A stretch of 64,000 bases of DNA from Bradyrhizobium sp. WBAH42 (GCF_024585265.1 NZ_CP036533.1:2985001-3049000); one strand, 5' to 3'. Positions 1 to 10,388 are shown, numbered from the stretch's first letter. Numbers and translations: made by a program. The notes: generated by a model from the letters alone, not told the origin.

Positions 1-72
1 CGCCCCGTGGACAATCTTGCCGGCCAGCCAGCCGGCGATGGCGCCGATGATGAGCGCCGCGACAATTCCCAT
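1..72 (-). CDS. GlsB/YeaQ/YmgE-type stress membrane protein, N-terminal part (truncated by window edge)
   Basis: Only the first 24 codons lie inside the window, starting with ATG at 72 on the minus strand. They encode a Gly/Ala-rich hydrophobic segment beginning MGIVAALIIGAIAGWLAGK, the typical first transmembrane helix of the small GlsB/YeaQ/YmgE (transglycosylase-associated) family. These proteins are about 80 residues long, sit in the inner membrane, and have a poorly defined role linked to stress. The rest of the gene lies to the left of position 1. Confidence 0.75.
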   Translation of the reverse strand, partial: MGIVAALIIGAIAGWLAGKIVHGA

Positions 73-163
73 TGCAAACGTCCCCCAAACAACCCCTTGA
101 GGCCGGCAATTCTAGAGCAAAAAGCCTGCCGGTCCACGTTGAATCACCGCGGTCGTGATCTTG

Positions 164-316
164 CTTCACCTCTCCCCAGCGGGGAGAGGTCGATTTGCTC
201 CCGGCGATGCGGAGCATCGTCCGGTGCAAATCGGGTGAGGGGGCGCCGGTCCCACGAGGAAGCGAAACCCCTCACCCGGCACTGCGTGCCGACCTCTCCC
301 GATGGGAGAGGTGAAG
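164..316. repeat. Palindromic intergenic repeat, family 1
   Basis: The outer arms are a perfect 13-bp inverted repeat (CTTCACCTCTCCC at 164 and GGGAGAGGTGAAG ending at 316), with further inner palindromes around CCCCTCACCC. A related copy lies at 49187-49352. It fills most of the gap between the GlsB-like gene and the VWA gene. Confidence 0.8.
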
Positions 317-360
317 TGCCGCCCCTTGACGTCAGCCACCCGACGGGCAATCTGTCACCC

Positions 361-1536
361 ATGTTCCTGCAATTCTTCACCTCTCTGCGCGATGCGCAGG
401 TCCCCGTGACGCTGCGCGAATACCTCACGCTGATGGAGGCGCTCGACGCCGACCTTGCCGACTACACGGTCGAGAACTTCTATTACCTGTCGCGCGCCTC
501 GCTGGTGAAGGACGAGCGCAACCTCGACAAGTTCGACCGCGTCTTCGGCACTGTGTTCAAGGGGCTGGAAAGCCTGCTCGAGGCCATGGACAAGGCGGAG
601 ATTCCCGAGGAGTGGCTGAAGAAGCTCGCCGAGAAATACCTCACAGAGGAAGAGAAGAAGCAGATCGAGGCCATGGGCTGGGACAAGCTCATGGAGACCC
701 TGAAGAAGCGCCTCGAGGAGCAGAAGGGCCGCCACCAGGGCGGCTCGAAGTGGATCGGCACCGCCGGTACCTCGCCGTTCGGCGCCCACGGCTACAATCC
801 CGAAGGCGTGCGTATCGGCCAGGAGAAGAACCGCAACAACCGCGCCGTGAAGGTGTGGGACAAGCGCGAGTTCAAGGATCTCGATGGCAACGTCGAGCTT
901 GGCATCCGCAACATCAAGGTGGCGCTACGCCGCCTGCGCAAGTTCGCCCGCACCGGCGCGCCCGACGAGCTCGATCTCGACACCACCATCCGCGAGACCG
1001 CCAATCACGGCTATCTCGACGTGCACATGCGGCCCGAGCGGCGCAACGCGGTGAAGCTGCTGGTGTTCTTCGACATCGGCGGCTCCATGGACGCGCATAT
1101 CGAGCAGGTCGAGGAGCTGTTCTCGGCGGCGAAGAGCGAGTTCAAGCACATGGAGTATTTCTACTTCCACAACTGCCTCTATGAGGGCGTGTGGAAGCAG
1201 AACAAGCGCCGCTTCACCGATCGCACGCCGACCTGGGACGTGCTGCACAAATACCCGCACGACTACAAGGTCGTGTTCGTCGGCGACGCCTCGATGTCGC
1301 CTTACGAGATCATGGTGCCCGGCGGCTCGGTCGAGCACGTCAACGAGGAGCCCGGCTCAGTCTGGCTCGACCGCATCATCCGCACCTATCCGCACACGGT
1401 GTGGCTGAACCCGGTGCAGCAGAAGCACTGGGACTATTCGGAATCCACCACCATCATCAAACGCATCTTCGCCAATCGGATGTATCCGATCACGATCGAG
1501 GGGCTGGAGAGTGCGATGAAGGAATTGACGCACTAG
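361..1536 (+). CDS. VWA domain-containing protein, CoxE-like
   Basis: This 391-residue cytoplasmic protein starts at the ATG at 361; in-frame codons further upstream read through the intergenic repeat and are not credible. The N-terminal ~200 residues are helical and charged. A von Willebrand A domain follows, with a MIDAS-like motif DIGGSMD at residues 238-244 that keeps the D-x-(G/S)-x-S pattern. Such proteins usually work with a MoxR-type AAA+ ATPase to insert or remove cofactors in target enzymes. No MoxR gene is adjacent here: the left neighbour is the opposite-strand GlsB-like gene. The target is unknown. The two sulfurtransferases that follow on the same strand might be functionally linked, but a repeat separates them. 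Confidence 0.85.
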   Translation: MFLQFFTSLRDAQVPVTLREYLTLMEALDADLADYTVENFYYLSRASLVKDERNLDKFDRVFGTVFKGLESLLEAMDKAEIPEEWLKKLAEKYLTEEEKKQIEAMGWDKLMETLKKRLEEQKGRHQGGSKWIGTAGTSPFGAHGYNPEGVRIGQEKNRNNRAVKVWDKREFKDLDGNVELGIRNIKVALRRLRKFARTGAPDELDLDTTIRETANHGYLDVHMRPERRNAVKLLVFFDIGGSMDAHIEQVEELFSAAKSEFKHMEYFYFHNCLYEGVWKQNKRRFTDRTPTWDVLHKYPHDYKVVFVGDASMSPYEIMVPGGSVEHVNEEPGSVWLDRIIRTYPHTVWLNPVQQKHWDYSESTTIIKRIFANRMYPITIEGLESAMKELTH

Positions 1537-1539
1537 CTG

Positions 1540-1646
1540 TTGTCATTCCGGGGCGCGACGAAGTCGCGAGCCCGGAATCCATCGGGCCGCAGCACGCGTA
1601 GATCAATGGATTCCGGGCTCGCGCTACGCGCGCCCCGGAATGACAA
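1540..1646. repeat. Palindromic intergenic repeat, family 2
   Basis: Two arms of about 18 bp around TCATTCCGGGGCGCG and its complement enclose a second palindrome (GGAATCCAT / ATGGATTCC). A near-identical element is at 2078-2179, and a half element is embedded at about 49362-49377. Confidence 0.85.
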
Positions 1647-1662
1647 CAAGAGGGAGAACCAT

Positions 1663-2076
1663 ATGCCCCAGACCATCACCCGCGGCATCAAGGCGCTGAT
1701 CGACGAGGCCAATGCCGAGATCGAGACGCTCACCGCCAAGGACGCGATCGAGATCTCCAAGAACGGCGACGTCGTCATCGTCGACATCCGCGATCCCCGC
1801 GAGATCGAGCGCGACGGCCGCATCCCGGGCGCGTTCGCCTGCACCCGCGGCATGCTGGAATTCTGGATCGACCCGCAGAGCCCTTACGCCAAGCCGATCT
1901 TCCAGGAGGACAAGAAGTTCGTCTTCCACTGCGCCGGGGGCCTGCGCTCCGCGCTCGCGGCCAAGACCGCGCAGGACATGGGCTTGAAGCCCGTCGCCCA
2001 CATCGCCGGCGGCTACGCCGCCTGGCGCGATGCCGGCGGGCCGACGGAGCAGTGGGAGCCGAAGAAGAAGGGGTGA
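1663..2076 (+). CDS. Rhodanese-like domain sulfurtransferase
   Basis: This is a 137-residue single-domain rhodanese. The ATG at 1663 is preceded by an AGGGAGAA ribosome binding site; the longer reading frame upstream is repeat sequence. The core runs from about residue 25 to 128, with VIVDIRDPREIERDGRIPGA (residues 38-57) typical of the fold. The catalytic loop is HCAGGLRS with Cys90 as persulfide carrier. The size fits small GlpE-like rhodaneses that pass sulfane sulfur to thiols or cyanide. The acceptor is unknown. It is followed by a two-domain sulfurtransferase, so sulfur trafficking is the common theme. Confidence 0.88.
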   Translation: MPQTITRGIKALIDEANAEIETLTAKDAIEISKNGDVVIVDIRDPREIERDGRIPGAFACTRGMLEFWIDPQSPYAKPIFQEDKKFVFHCAGGLRSALAAKTAQDMGLKPVAHIAGGYAAWRDAGGPTEQWEPKKKG

Positions 2077-2077
2077 C

Positions 2078-2179
2078 GTCATTCCGGGGCGCGCGAAGCG
2101 CGAGCCCGGAATCCATTCATCCACCGACTCTGCCGCGCGATGGATTCCGGGCTCGCGCTACGCGTGCCCCGGAATGACA
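2078..2179. repeat. Palindromic intergenic repeat, family 2
   Basis: This is a close copy of the element at 1540-1646. It begins one base after the rhodanese stop codon and ends 14 bases before the next start, so it occupies essentially the whole spacer. Confidence 0.85.
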
Positions 2180-2193
2180 GCAAGGAAAAGCCA

Positions 2194-3048
2194 ATGACCG
2201 CCACCGACCCCCTCGTCTCCACCGAATGGCTCGCCACCCATATCGGCGATGCCAACGTCAAGATCCTCGACGCCAGCTTCAAGCTGCCGGGCGTGCTGCC
2301 GCTGCCGAAGGACGATTATCTCGCCGCGCATCTGCCGGGCGCCGTGTTCTTCGATGTCGATGCCGTGTCGGATCATTCCAACCCGTTGCCGCACATGTTT
2401 CCGAGCGCCGAGCAGTTCGGCCGCGACGTCGGCAATCTCGGCATCGGAAACAGCGACACCGTCGTGCTCTACGATGCCGGCGGCTGGGTCGCAGCGCCGC
2501 GTGCCTGGTGGATGTTCCTGTCCTACGGCCACGGCAACGTGCGCATCCTCAATGGCGGTTTGAAGAAGTGGCGCACCGAGGGACGCGCGACCGAGAGCGG
2601 CGAGGTCGAGCCGAAGCCGGCGACCTTCAAGGCGCGCTATGATGCAAACCGCGTGCGCAGCATGCAGCAGCTGATCGCCAACGTCGAAAGCCGCAAGGAG
2701 CAGGTGATCGACGCGCGCGCTGCCGATCGGTTCGAAGGCCGCGCGCCCGAGCCGCGGCCGGGCATCCGCTCCGGCCACATCCCCGGCGCCCGCAACGTGC
2801 CCTACAACCTGTTATTCGATGCCGCGACCGGCGAGATGAAGCCGCTCGAGGATCTGCGCGCCGCCTTCACCAATGCCGGCGTCAAGCTGGATGCGCCGAT
2901 CGTGACGAGCTGCGGCTCCGGCGTCTCCGCCGGCGTGCTGACCCTCGCGCTCTACCGCCTCGGCATCACCGACACCGCGCTCTATGACGGCTCGTGGTCG
3001 GAATGGGGCCAGGCCGGCGGCCCGGCTATCGCGACCGGTCCGGCGTGA
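2194..3048 (+). CDS. sseA: 3-mercaptopyruvate sulfurtransferase (two-domain rhodanese)
   Basis: This 284-residue protein has tandem rhodanese domains: residues 1-140 (inactive) and 155-284 (catalytic). The active loop at residues 240-246 reads CGSGVSA, with Cys240 as nucleophile. That is the mercaptopyruvate type (CGSGVTA) rather than the thiosulfate type (CRKGVTA). It should transfer sulfur from 3-mercaptopyruvate to thiols or cyanide in the cytoplasm. The ATG at 2194 follows AAGGAAAAG and lies just outside the repeat. The gene ends 18 bases before the convergent gene at 3067. Confidence 0.9.
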   Translation: MTATDPLVSTEWLATHIGDANVKILDASFKLPGVLPLPKDDYLAAHLPGAVFFDVDAVSDHSNPLPHMFPSAEQFGRDVGNLGIGNSDTVVLYDAGGWVAAPRAWWMFLSYGHGNVRILNGGLKKWRTEGRATESGEVEPKPATFKARYDANRVRSMQQLIANVESRKEQVIDARAADRFEGRAPEPRPGIRSGHIPGARNVPYNLLFDAATGEMKPLEDLRAAFTNAGVKLDAPIVTSCGSGVSAGVLTLALYRLGITDTALYDGSWSEWGQAGGPAIATGPA

Positions 3049-3066
3049 GGTTGTCGGAGTGACGAG

Positions 3067-3819
3067 TCAGCGCGTACGTGCGGTCGTTGTTGTCGCGAAA
3101 GCCGGCTGCTGCTGACCGAACGGATCGAGCTGCTGCTGCAGCTGCTGAGGTGGCGGGCGCCGCACCACGCGTTGGCGCTTCTTGACCTTGGCCTTGCGCT
3201 TTGTGGCCTTGCTGTCCGGCTTGCTGCTCTCGGCCTTGGCCTTCGTCGGCGCATCGCTGGCGGCCGGGGCAGCGTTCAGCGCAGCGAGCCTTGCCGAGGC
3301 GACATCGATCGCCGCGGCTGCGAGGGCAGGGTCAGCCGGCGCCGGCTCGCTGGCGGTTGCGGCAGGCTGGGCCTCGGGGATCGCGGCCGTGGTGTCGGCG
3401 GGGGTCAGCGTATCCGTGGAAGCCGGCGCGGCCGCCACGGTCGGCTCGGGCCTGGCTGGCTCGATGGCCGGCGCTTCGGCCTGGGGCGTGGCGCCCTCAG
3501 GCTGAACGTCGGTCTCGGTCGTGAGTACCGCAACCTGGTCGGGCTCGCTCAGGGGCAGAGCGATGGTCGGCACCTGGTCGCGGAGCGATGGCGTGGTCTC
3601 GGCGGGTAACTCCGGCTCGGCCCGCAGCACCGCGAGCACCGGCTGGGCCGGCTCGGGCGCTTGCGCAAACACCTGCTCCTGCGGGCCGTTCCGCCACCCG
3701 GGGTTGCTGGCATATTGCTGATGGGTCGCCCGCAGAAGCGCGGCGGCCCCTAGGCCGAACACCAGGATGGAGGTTGACAGCAGGATCGCGGCAAACAGGA
3801 AGCGAAAGCCGGGAAGCAT
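3067..3819 (-). CDS. Pro/Ala-rich single-pass membrane protein of unknown function
   Basis: This is a 250-residue protein if the ATG at 3819 is used. That start places a transmembrane helix (about residues 6-29) at the N-terminus; the frame is open further up to a TTG at 3966. A long Pro/Ala/Glu-rich, probably disordered stretch follows, then a strongly basic Lys/Arg segment (about residues 200-225) and a Gln-rich tail. No enzymatic motif is visible. The composition suggests an anchored linker crossing the periplasm, perhaps touching peptidoglycan or DNA. That is inference only. Confidence 0.65.
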   Translation of the reverse strand: MLPGFRFLFAAILLSTSILVFGLGAAALLRATHQQYASNPGWRNGPQEQVFAQAPEPAQPVLAVLRAEPELPAETTPSLRDQVPTIALPLSEPDQVAVLTTETDVQPEGATPQAEAPAIEPARPEPTVAAAPASTDTLTPADTTAAIPEAQPAATASEPAPADPALAAAAIDVASARLAALNAAPAASDAPTKAKAESSKPDSKATKRKAKVKKRQRVVRRPPPQQLQQQLDPFGQQQPAFATTTTARTR

Positions 3820-4183
3820 CGAGCGGTTGCGAATTTCCGCCCCGGCGGCGGAGTGGCCGGGGCCCAAGAGCCATCTGAACGCGGTGACGGTACTGCTTGC
3901 CGCGTTCGCCACGCGGGATCGAAGCTCAAAAAAGTGGCGAATCAGGCTGATTCGACCATATCGCAACGCTTCCGGATCGTTCCGTTAAAATCGCGGCCCA
4001 ACATCGCGGCAAATGATGGCGCGATACGATTTCAGCCCCGTGATGCAACGGGGCAACGGTAGTCTTGCGGATCACAAAACGGCAAGTCCGGCGCAAATAA
4101 GCCTGATATGTCTTGAATGTGCCGCTATCTTCCGTCATCTGGCCGTTAACGGTCCGATCGGGCTTGGGGACTATACAAGAGCG

Positions 4184-5383
4184 ATGATGATCAAACATTT
4201 TCTGACGATATGCGCTGCCGCAACAGTCGCTGCGGCGGGAACCTCGCTCGCTCAGGCTCAGAGCTATCCGGTCCAGCAGGTCCCGAGCTATGGCGCCCCG
4301 GCCGAATATCGGCCCGGTGACCGCGTACCGAATTTCGACGCGCTCGATGAAGACGACGACGCGATGCCGCATGCCTCGCTGCCGCCGCCCGGTCCGGCCG
4401 ACGATCCGCGCTACGGCCGTCCGATGGGCGCGCCTCCGGTCTATTCGGCCGCCCCGCCGCAAGGCCCGGTGATGTCGCCTGATGATCCGCGTTACGGTCG
4501 CCCGGCTGGCGCCCCGCCGGTCTATTCGGCAGCGCCGCAGGGCCCCGTGATGTCGCCCGACGATCCCCGCTACGGCCGGCCCGCCGGTCCGCCGGCGGTG
4601 ATCTACGCCGACCGTCCGCCTCAGCAGGCGCCCGCCAATGATGGTCTGCGTCCGCCCGAGGCTGTCGGCGGTCCCGCCGCGACCGGCACGGTCCAGGCCG
4701 GGCAGCCGCCCGTGGGCACGGATGGCCGCCCGGTGACCTTGGCCGCGCTGCCGCCCGAGGAGCAGCCCGATGCCGCGCCGGTGCAGCTGCCGCCGAACCT
4801 GCGCCGTCAGGAGGTCGCGTTCCAGACCAAGGAGCCGGCCGGCACGCTCGTGGTCGATACGCCCAACACCTACCTCTATTACGTGCTCGGAGGCGGCCGC
4901 GCGATCCGCTACGGCGTCCGTGTCGGCCGCGACGGCTTCACCTGGACCGGCGTGCAGAAGATCACCCGCAAGGCCGAGTGGCCGGATTGGCATCCGCCGA
5001 CCGAGATGATCGAGCGTCAGCCCTATCTGCCGCGCTTCATGGCCGGCGGCCCGGGCAATCCGCTCGGCGCCCGCGCGATGTATCTCGGCTCGACCGTGTA
5101 CCGCATCCACGGCACCAACCAGCCCTCGACCATCGGCAAGTTCGTCTCGTCGGGCTGCATCGGCATGTTGAACGAGGACGTCTCCGACCTGTTCGATCGC
5201 GTCAAGGTCGGCACCCGCGTTGTCGTGATGCCGGGCGGCCCGCCGCCGGGAACGGCGACGGCCTCCGCCGCGCCGACGCCGAGCGCGGCCGGGCCGGCTC
5301 CGATGTCCGCCCAGGCGGGCCCGGTCCCGGGGACGCAGCCCACCGTCGTGCCGCCGCTGCCCGCGCCGGTCACCGTGCGCTGA
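4184..5383 (+). CDS. L,D-transpeptidase (YkuD domain) with repeat-rich N-terminus
   Basis: This is a 399-residue exported protein. A signal peptide occupies residues 1-25 and ends at AQA. Residues ~65-135 contain three copies of a DDPRYGRPxGxPPVYSAAP unit, then a Pro-rich linker. The YkuD domain occupies about residues 220-360, with His309 in HGTN and nucleophile Cys325. The enzyme should form 3-3 cross-links or attach proteins to peptidoglycan in the periplasm. The Cys motif reads SSGCIGM; family members normally have Arg where this one has Gly (compare SSGCIRM in the paralogue at 45535). The ATG at 4184 was chosen for the signal peptide. Confidence 0.88.
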   Translation: MMIKHFLTICAAATVAAAGTSLAQAQSYPVQQVPSYGAPAEYRPGDRVPNFDALDEDDDAMPHASLPPPGPADDPRYGRPMGAPPVYSAAPPQGPVMSPDDPRYGRPAGAPPVYSAAPQGPVMSPDDPRYGRPAGPPAVIYADRPPQQAPANDGLRPPEAVGGPAATGTVQAGQPPVGTDGRPVTLAALPPEEQPDAAPVQLPPNLRRQEVAFQTKEPAGTLVVDTPNTYLYYVLGGGRAIRYGVRVGRDGFTWTGVQKITRKAEWPDWHPPTEMIERQPYLPRFMAGGPGNPLGARAMYLGSTVYRIHGTNQPSTIGKFVSSGCIGMLNEDVSDLFDRVKVGTRVVVMPGGPPPGTATASAAPTPSAAGPAPMSAQAGPVPGTQPTVVPPLPAPVTVR

Positions 5384-5406
5384 GCGCCTCAACATCAATG
5401 TTTGCG

Positions 5407-5433
5407 AAGGGCGTGCCGTCGGCACGCCCTTTT
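5407..5433 (+). terminator. Rho-independent terminator after the L,D-transpeptidase gene
   Basis: A perfect 11-bp stem (AAGGGCGTGCC / GGCACGCCCTT) with a 3-base loop is followed by a short T run. It sits between convergent genes and, having A residues on the other side, may serve both strands. Confidence 0.8.
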
Positions 5434-5437
5434 GATT

Positions 5438-6400
5438 TCAGGCCAGCCTGCGCGGCAGCTCGCCGCCCTTGGTGAAGGCGTCGATCGCCTCGACCATCTG
5501 GCCATAATGAATGCGCAGACCATCCGTGGTGGCGTAGCCCAGATGCGGCGTCAGCACGACATTGTCGAGCTTGCGGAAGGGATGGTCGACCGGCAGCGGC
5601 TCGACCGAGAACACGTCCAGGCCTGCACCCGCGATCTTGCGCTCCTGCAAGGCTTCCAGCAGCGCCTGCTCATCCACGATCGGCCCGCGCGCGGTGTTGA
5701 CCAGGAAGGCCGTCGGCTTCATCCGCGCAAGATCCGCGCGGCTCACAAGCCCGCGCGAGCGCTCGCTCAGCACCACGTGGATGGTGACGATGTCGGCCTT
5801 GGCGAACAGCTCCTCCTTGGTGGCGTAGCCGACACCAACAGCCGCGCACTTCTCCGGCGTGAGGTTCGGGCTCCAGGCGATCACGTTCATGCCGAACGCT
5901 TTCGCAATGCCTGCCATCTTGCTGCCGAGCTTGCCGAGCCCGACGATGCCGAGCGTCAGGCCCTCGATCTCGACGCCGGCAAAGCTCTGCCAGGATTCGC
6001 CCGCATGCATCCGCGCGTTCTCACGGCCGATGCCGCGGGTCAATTCCAGGATCAGGCCCATGGCGAGCGGCGCGGTCGGATCACGGGAATATTGCGTGCC
6101 CCCGATGGCGATGCCGCGCGCTTTCGCGGCCTCGATGTCGATGGCGGCGTTGCGCATGCCCGACGTCAGCAGCAGCTTCAGCTTCGGCAAGCGATCGAAC
6201 AAGCTCTTGGGAAACGCCGTGCGCTCGCGCATCGCGCAGATGATCTCGAAGTCGGCGAGCGCGCTGGCCGCGGCCTGCTCGGAGGCGAAGGGATGGCTGA
6301 ACACGGTGAGGTCGAGGCGGTCCGACAATTTCTGCCAGTCGGCGACGTCGAGGGAAAGGTTGAAATAGTCGTCGAGGATTGCGCAGCGCAGCCGGCTCAT
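5438..6400 (-). CDS. D-2-hydroxyacid dehydrogenase family protein (NAD-dependent)
   Basis: This 320-residue protein has the formate/glycerate dehydrogenase architecture. The Rossmann motif GLGKLG is at residues 154-159. The catalytic triad is visible as Arg238 (NTARGP), Glu267 (FSVEPLP) and His286 (LTPHLGY). It should reduce a 2-keto acid, or oxidise a D-2-hydroxy acid, with NAD(P)H in the cytoplasm. The substrate cannot be read from sequence. It is transcribed alone, convergent with the L,D-transpeptidase gene. Confidence 0.88.
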   Translation of the reverse strand: MSRLRCAILDDYFNLSLDVADWQKLSDRLDLTVFSHPFASEQAAASALADFEIICAMRERTAFPKSLFDRLPKLKLLLTSGMRNAAIDIEAAKARGIAIGGTQYSRDPTAPLAMGLILELTRGIGRENARMHAGESWQSFAGVEIEGLTLGIVGLGKLGSKMAGIAKAFGMNVIAWSPNLTPEKCAAVGVGYATKEELFAKADIVTIHVVLSERSRGLVSRADLARMKPTAFLVNTARGPIVDEQALLEALQERKIAGAGLDVFSVEPLPVDHPFRKLDNVVLTPHLGYATTDGLRIHYGQMVEAIDAFTKGGELPRRLA

Positions 6401-6530
6401 CAGCGATCATCCATGGCGAGAGGTGATGGCGCCGGGCGGGCGCCGTCGTCGGAACCTGGCCATGGTTGCGCGCAATCGCGCCAGCGCGCAAGCAGCCAGC
6501 GGCTTCAAAAGTCCGATAGGAGGTCGTCTC

Positions 6531-6746
6531 TCAGACGTCGCGGGGCTTCAAGCGGAACGGCGCATCCATGCCGTGCTTGGCGCGCCAGGCGGGGCCGGGG
6601 CCGCGCATGTAATGCAGTTCGGGCCGGTAGGGATTGAAGGCGGTGGCGAAGAAGCGCTTCCAGAAGGCCTTGATCTCCGAGGCGAACCCGAAAGTGCGCC
6701 CGGCTCCTGCCGGAACGGGAAGAGAATTGGTCTCGATCAGAGCCAT
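6531..6746 (-). CDS. Small conserved-looking protein, 71 residues
   Basis: This short ORF starts with ATG at 6746 and encodes a soluble protein rich in aromatic and basic residues in its second half (FWKRFF, NPYRPELHYM). It has no transmembrane segment, signal peptide or metal motif. Coding is supported by the non-random composition and by its position in an otherwise empty gap. I do not recognise a family. Confidence 0.5.
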   Translation of the reverse strand: MALIETNSLPVPAGAGRTFGFASEIKAFWKRFFATAFNPYRPELHYMRGPGPAWRAKHGMDAPFRLKPRDV

Positions 6747-6981
6747 GATGCGGCCTCGCTGTGCTCCCCGTTCGTTCTGAGCGGGTGGCGCTGTTTCCGC
6801 GCGAAACCGAGCTTTGGCCTGCTTTATTAAAAAATGGTTTCAATTGTCCGGATCGGTGGCCGGATGGTGTCCGTCCCGTATTCATCCGTGGTGAACGGAG
6901 GGAAAACGTTGCCCTTTGAGGGCGGGATCGTTACATCGCTGGCGAAGCAAATTTCCTCAAATCGAAGGTTTCACGGGACCG

Positions 6982-8631
<1,650 letters not shown>

Positions 8632-8638
8632 TGGCGGC

Positions 8639-9865
8639 ATGATGCGGCGGGCGCTCATCGCTGCGGTGATCGTCATCACCTGCGCTTGGTCGCCCGCCCG
8701 CGCCGCTGACGCCGCCTTCACGCAGTTCATCGCCTCGCTGTGGCCGGAAGCCCAACAGGCCGGCGTCTCGCGCGCAACGTTCGACGCGCAGACGCGCGGG
8801 CTGGAGCCCGATTACAAGCTGCCCGATCTGCTCTTGCCGGGACGGCCGGCGACCGGCGCGCCGTCGCAGGCCGAGTTCGTGCAGGTGCCGGCGGACTACG
8901 TCAAGGAAGCTTCGATTGCGCGGCTGGCCGGCGAGGGCCAACGGCTGCTGCAGAAATATCGCGCGGCGCTGACCGAGATCGAGAAGAGCTCCGGCGTGCC
9001 GGCAACAATGATGCTTGCGATCTGGGGCCGCGAGACCGATTACGGCCGCTACACGCTGCCCTATGATCTGGTTCGCGTGCTGGCGACGCAGGCCTATGTC
9101 GGCCGGCGCAAGGATCAGTATCGCAACGAGTTCATCCTCGCGTTGAAGATCCTCGGCGAAGGCGTGGTGACGCGCAAGGACATGCGCTCGTCCTGGGCGG
9201 GTGCCACCGGGCTCACGCAATTCCTGCCGTCCGAATATTACAAGCATGGCGTCGATTTCGACGGCGATGGCCGCATCGACATCTGGCACTCCGTGCCGGA
9301 TGCGCTGGCCTCGGCCGCGCAGCAGCTCGTCAACAAGGGCTGGCAGAGCGGCCTGCGTTGGGCCTACGAGGTGCAGGCCCCGGCCAAGGTCGATTGCTCG
9401 ACGGGCGTGCCGGAGGTGACCAAGCCGATCGGCCAATGGCTGCGCGAGGGTTTTGTCCCGGTGCGCGGCCAAAAGCTCAGCGCGGCCGAGCAGGCGCAGC
9501 CGGCCTCGCTGCTCCAGCCCGAGGGCATCTACGGGCCGTCGTTCCTGACCACGAAGAACTACTTCGTCATCAAGGAATACAATTTCTCCGATCTCTACGT
9601 GCTGTTCGTCGGCCATCTCAGCGACCGCATGATGAGCCCGCTGCCCTTCGCAACGCCCTGGTCGGCTTCGAAGCAGTTGCGCACCAAGGACGTCGAGACC
9701 ATGCAGCGCGGGCTGACGCGCATCGGACTCTACAAGGACAAGATCGACGGCAAGGCCGGCATGCAGACGCGCGCCGCGCTCGGCGCCTATCAGAAATCGG
9801 CGGGACTCAAGGTCGATTGCTGGCCGAGTGAAGAGGTGCTGCGTTCGATCCAGGCGGCGCGATAA
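8639..9865 (+). CDS. Lytic murein transglycosylase, MltB-type, with C-terminal peptidoglycan-binding domain
   Basis: This 408-residue exported protein has a signal peptide at residues 1-22. The SLT_2 catalytic domain spans about residues 25-330, with catalytic Glu132 in IWGRETDYG and the family segments SSWAGATGLTQFLP and DFDGDGRIDIW. Residues ~345-405 form a PG_binding_1 domain. It should cleave MurNAc-GlcNAc bonds to give 1,6-anhydro ends in the periplasm. No lipobox Cys is seen, so it is soluble rather than lipid-anchored. It starts 7 bases after ettA, but their functions are unrelated. Confidence 0.92.
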   Translation: MMRRALIAAVIVITCAWSPARAADAAFTQFIASLWPEAQQAGVSRATFDAQTRGLEPDYKLPDLLLPGRPATGAPSQAEFVQVPADYVKEASIARLAGEGQRLLQKYRAALTEIEKSSGVPATMMLAIWGRETDYGRYTLPYDLVRVLATQAYVGRRKDQYRNEFILALKILGEGVVTRKDMRSSWAGATGLTQFLPSEYYKHGVDFDGDGRIDIWHSVPDALASAAQQLVNKGWQSGLRWAYEVQAPAKVDCSTGVPEVTKPIGQWLREGFVPVRGQKLSAAEQAQPASLLQPEGIYGPSFLTTKNYFVIKEYNFSDLYVLFVGHLSDRMMSPLPFATPWSASKQLRTKDVETMQRGLTRIGLYKDKIDGKAGMQTRAALGAYQKSAGLKVDCWPSEEVLRSIQAAR

Positions 9866-9873
9866 CGTTTGAG

Positions 9874-9913
9874 CAAAGAAAAAGCCCGGCCGATGCTCTC
9901 GGCCGGGCTCTTG
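9874..9913. terminator. Bidirectional terminator between convergent genes
   Basis: A 10-bp perfect stem (AGCCCGGCCG / CGGCCGGGCT) with a 7-base loop is flanked by an A-rich run on the left, which becomes a U run for the minus strand. It serves the transglycosylase gene and the small gene at 9944. Confidence 0.75.
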
Positions 9914-9943
9914 ATCGCGGCGCGCATGCGCCAGGCGATCAGA

Positions 9944-10225
9944 TCAGTAGCAGACGCGAATCGGACGGCTGACCCAGCCGTAGCCGTCCCAATAGCGCTC
10001 GCGGCGCCAGTAGCAGGGCGCGGGCGGCGGGGGCTCGGCGATGTAAACGGGGCCGCCATAGGCGGGACGGCTCGACGCGATCGCGCCGCCGACAATGGCG
10101 CCGCCGATCAGGCCGGCCGCGATCCCGGCGCCGACGTTGTCACCGGCTTTGGCGGACGGAGCGGCGGTCACCAGCGAACCGGCGACCGTCGCGACCGTGA
10201 GGGCGGCAACTAAAGTCTTGTTCAT
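9944..10225 (-). CDS. Small exported glycine-zipper protein (paralogue of 10437-10757)
   Basis: This 93-residue protein has a signal peptide (residues 1-27) and a Gly/Ala zipper-like hydrophobic stretch (GAGIAAGLIGGAIVGGAIA). A short Pro-rich spacer follows, then a C-terminal Trp/Tyr/Arg module bracketed by two Cys: CYWRRERYWDGYGWVSRPIR then VCY. The paired Cys could form a disulfide in the periplasm. The same layout occurs in the next gene. The function is unknown; glycine zippers often associate with membranes. Confidence 0.7.
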   Translation of the reverse strand: MNKTLVAALTVATVAGSLVTAAPSAKAGDNVGAGIAAGLIGGAIVGGAIASSRPAYGGPVYIAEPPPPAPCYWRRERYWDGYGWVSRPIRVCY

Positions 10226-10370
10226 GCTCTTGGCTCTCCTGGGAGATGGGTTCCTCCTGTTAGAGGCGCCCGGGTTTCAAAGGTTCACGCACACTCTGAT
10301 GGAATTGGCCTTGCAGCTAGGAAGCGCGCAAATGGTCAATCCACGGTAAACGCACACGGACCTGTGACGA

Positions 10371-10388
10371 GAAAAAGCGGTCTTTTTC
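10371..10388 (-). terminator. Possible terminator of the gene at 10437
   Basis: A 7-bp stem GAAAAAG / CTTTTTC with a 4-base loop lies downstream of the minus-strand gene. The stem is AT-rich and weaker than the other terminators in this window. Confidence 0.35.

Noticed and set aside
3172..3609. Long plus-strand frames opposite the Pro/Ala-rich membrane protein
   Set aside because: They are antisense shadows caused by GC-rich Ala/Pro/Gly codons; no ribosome binding site or domain is present.
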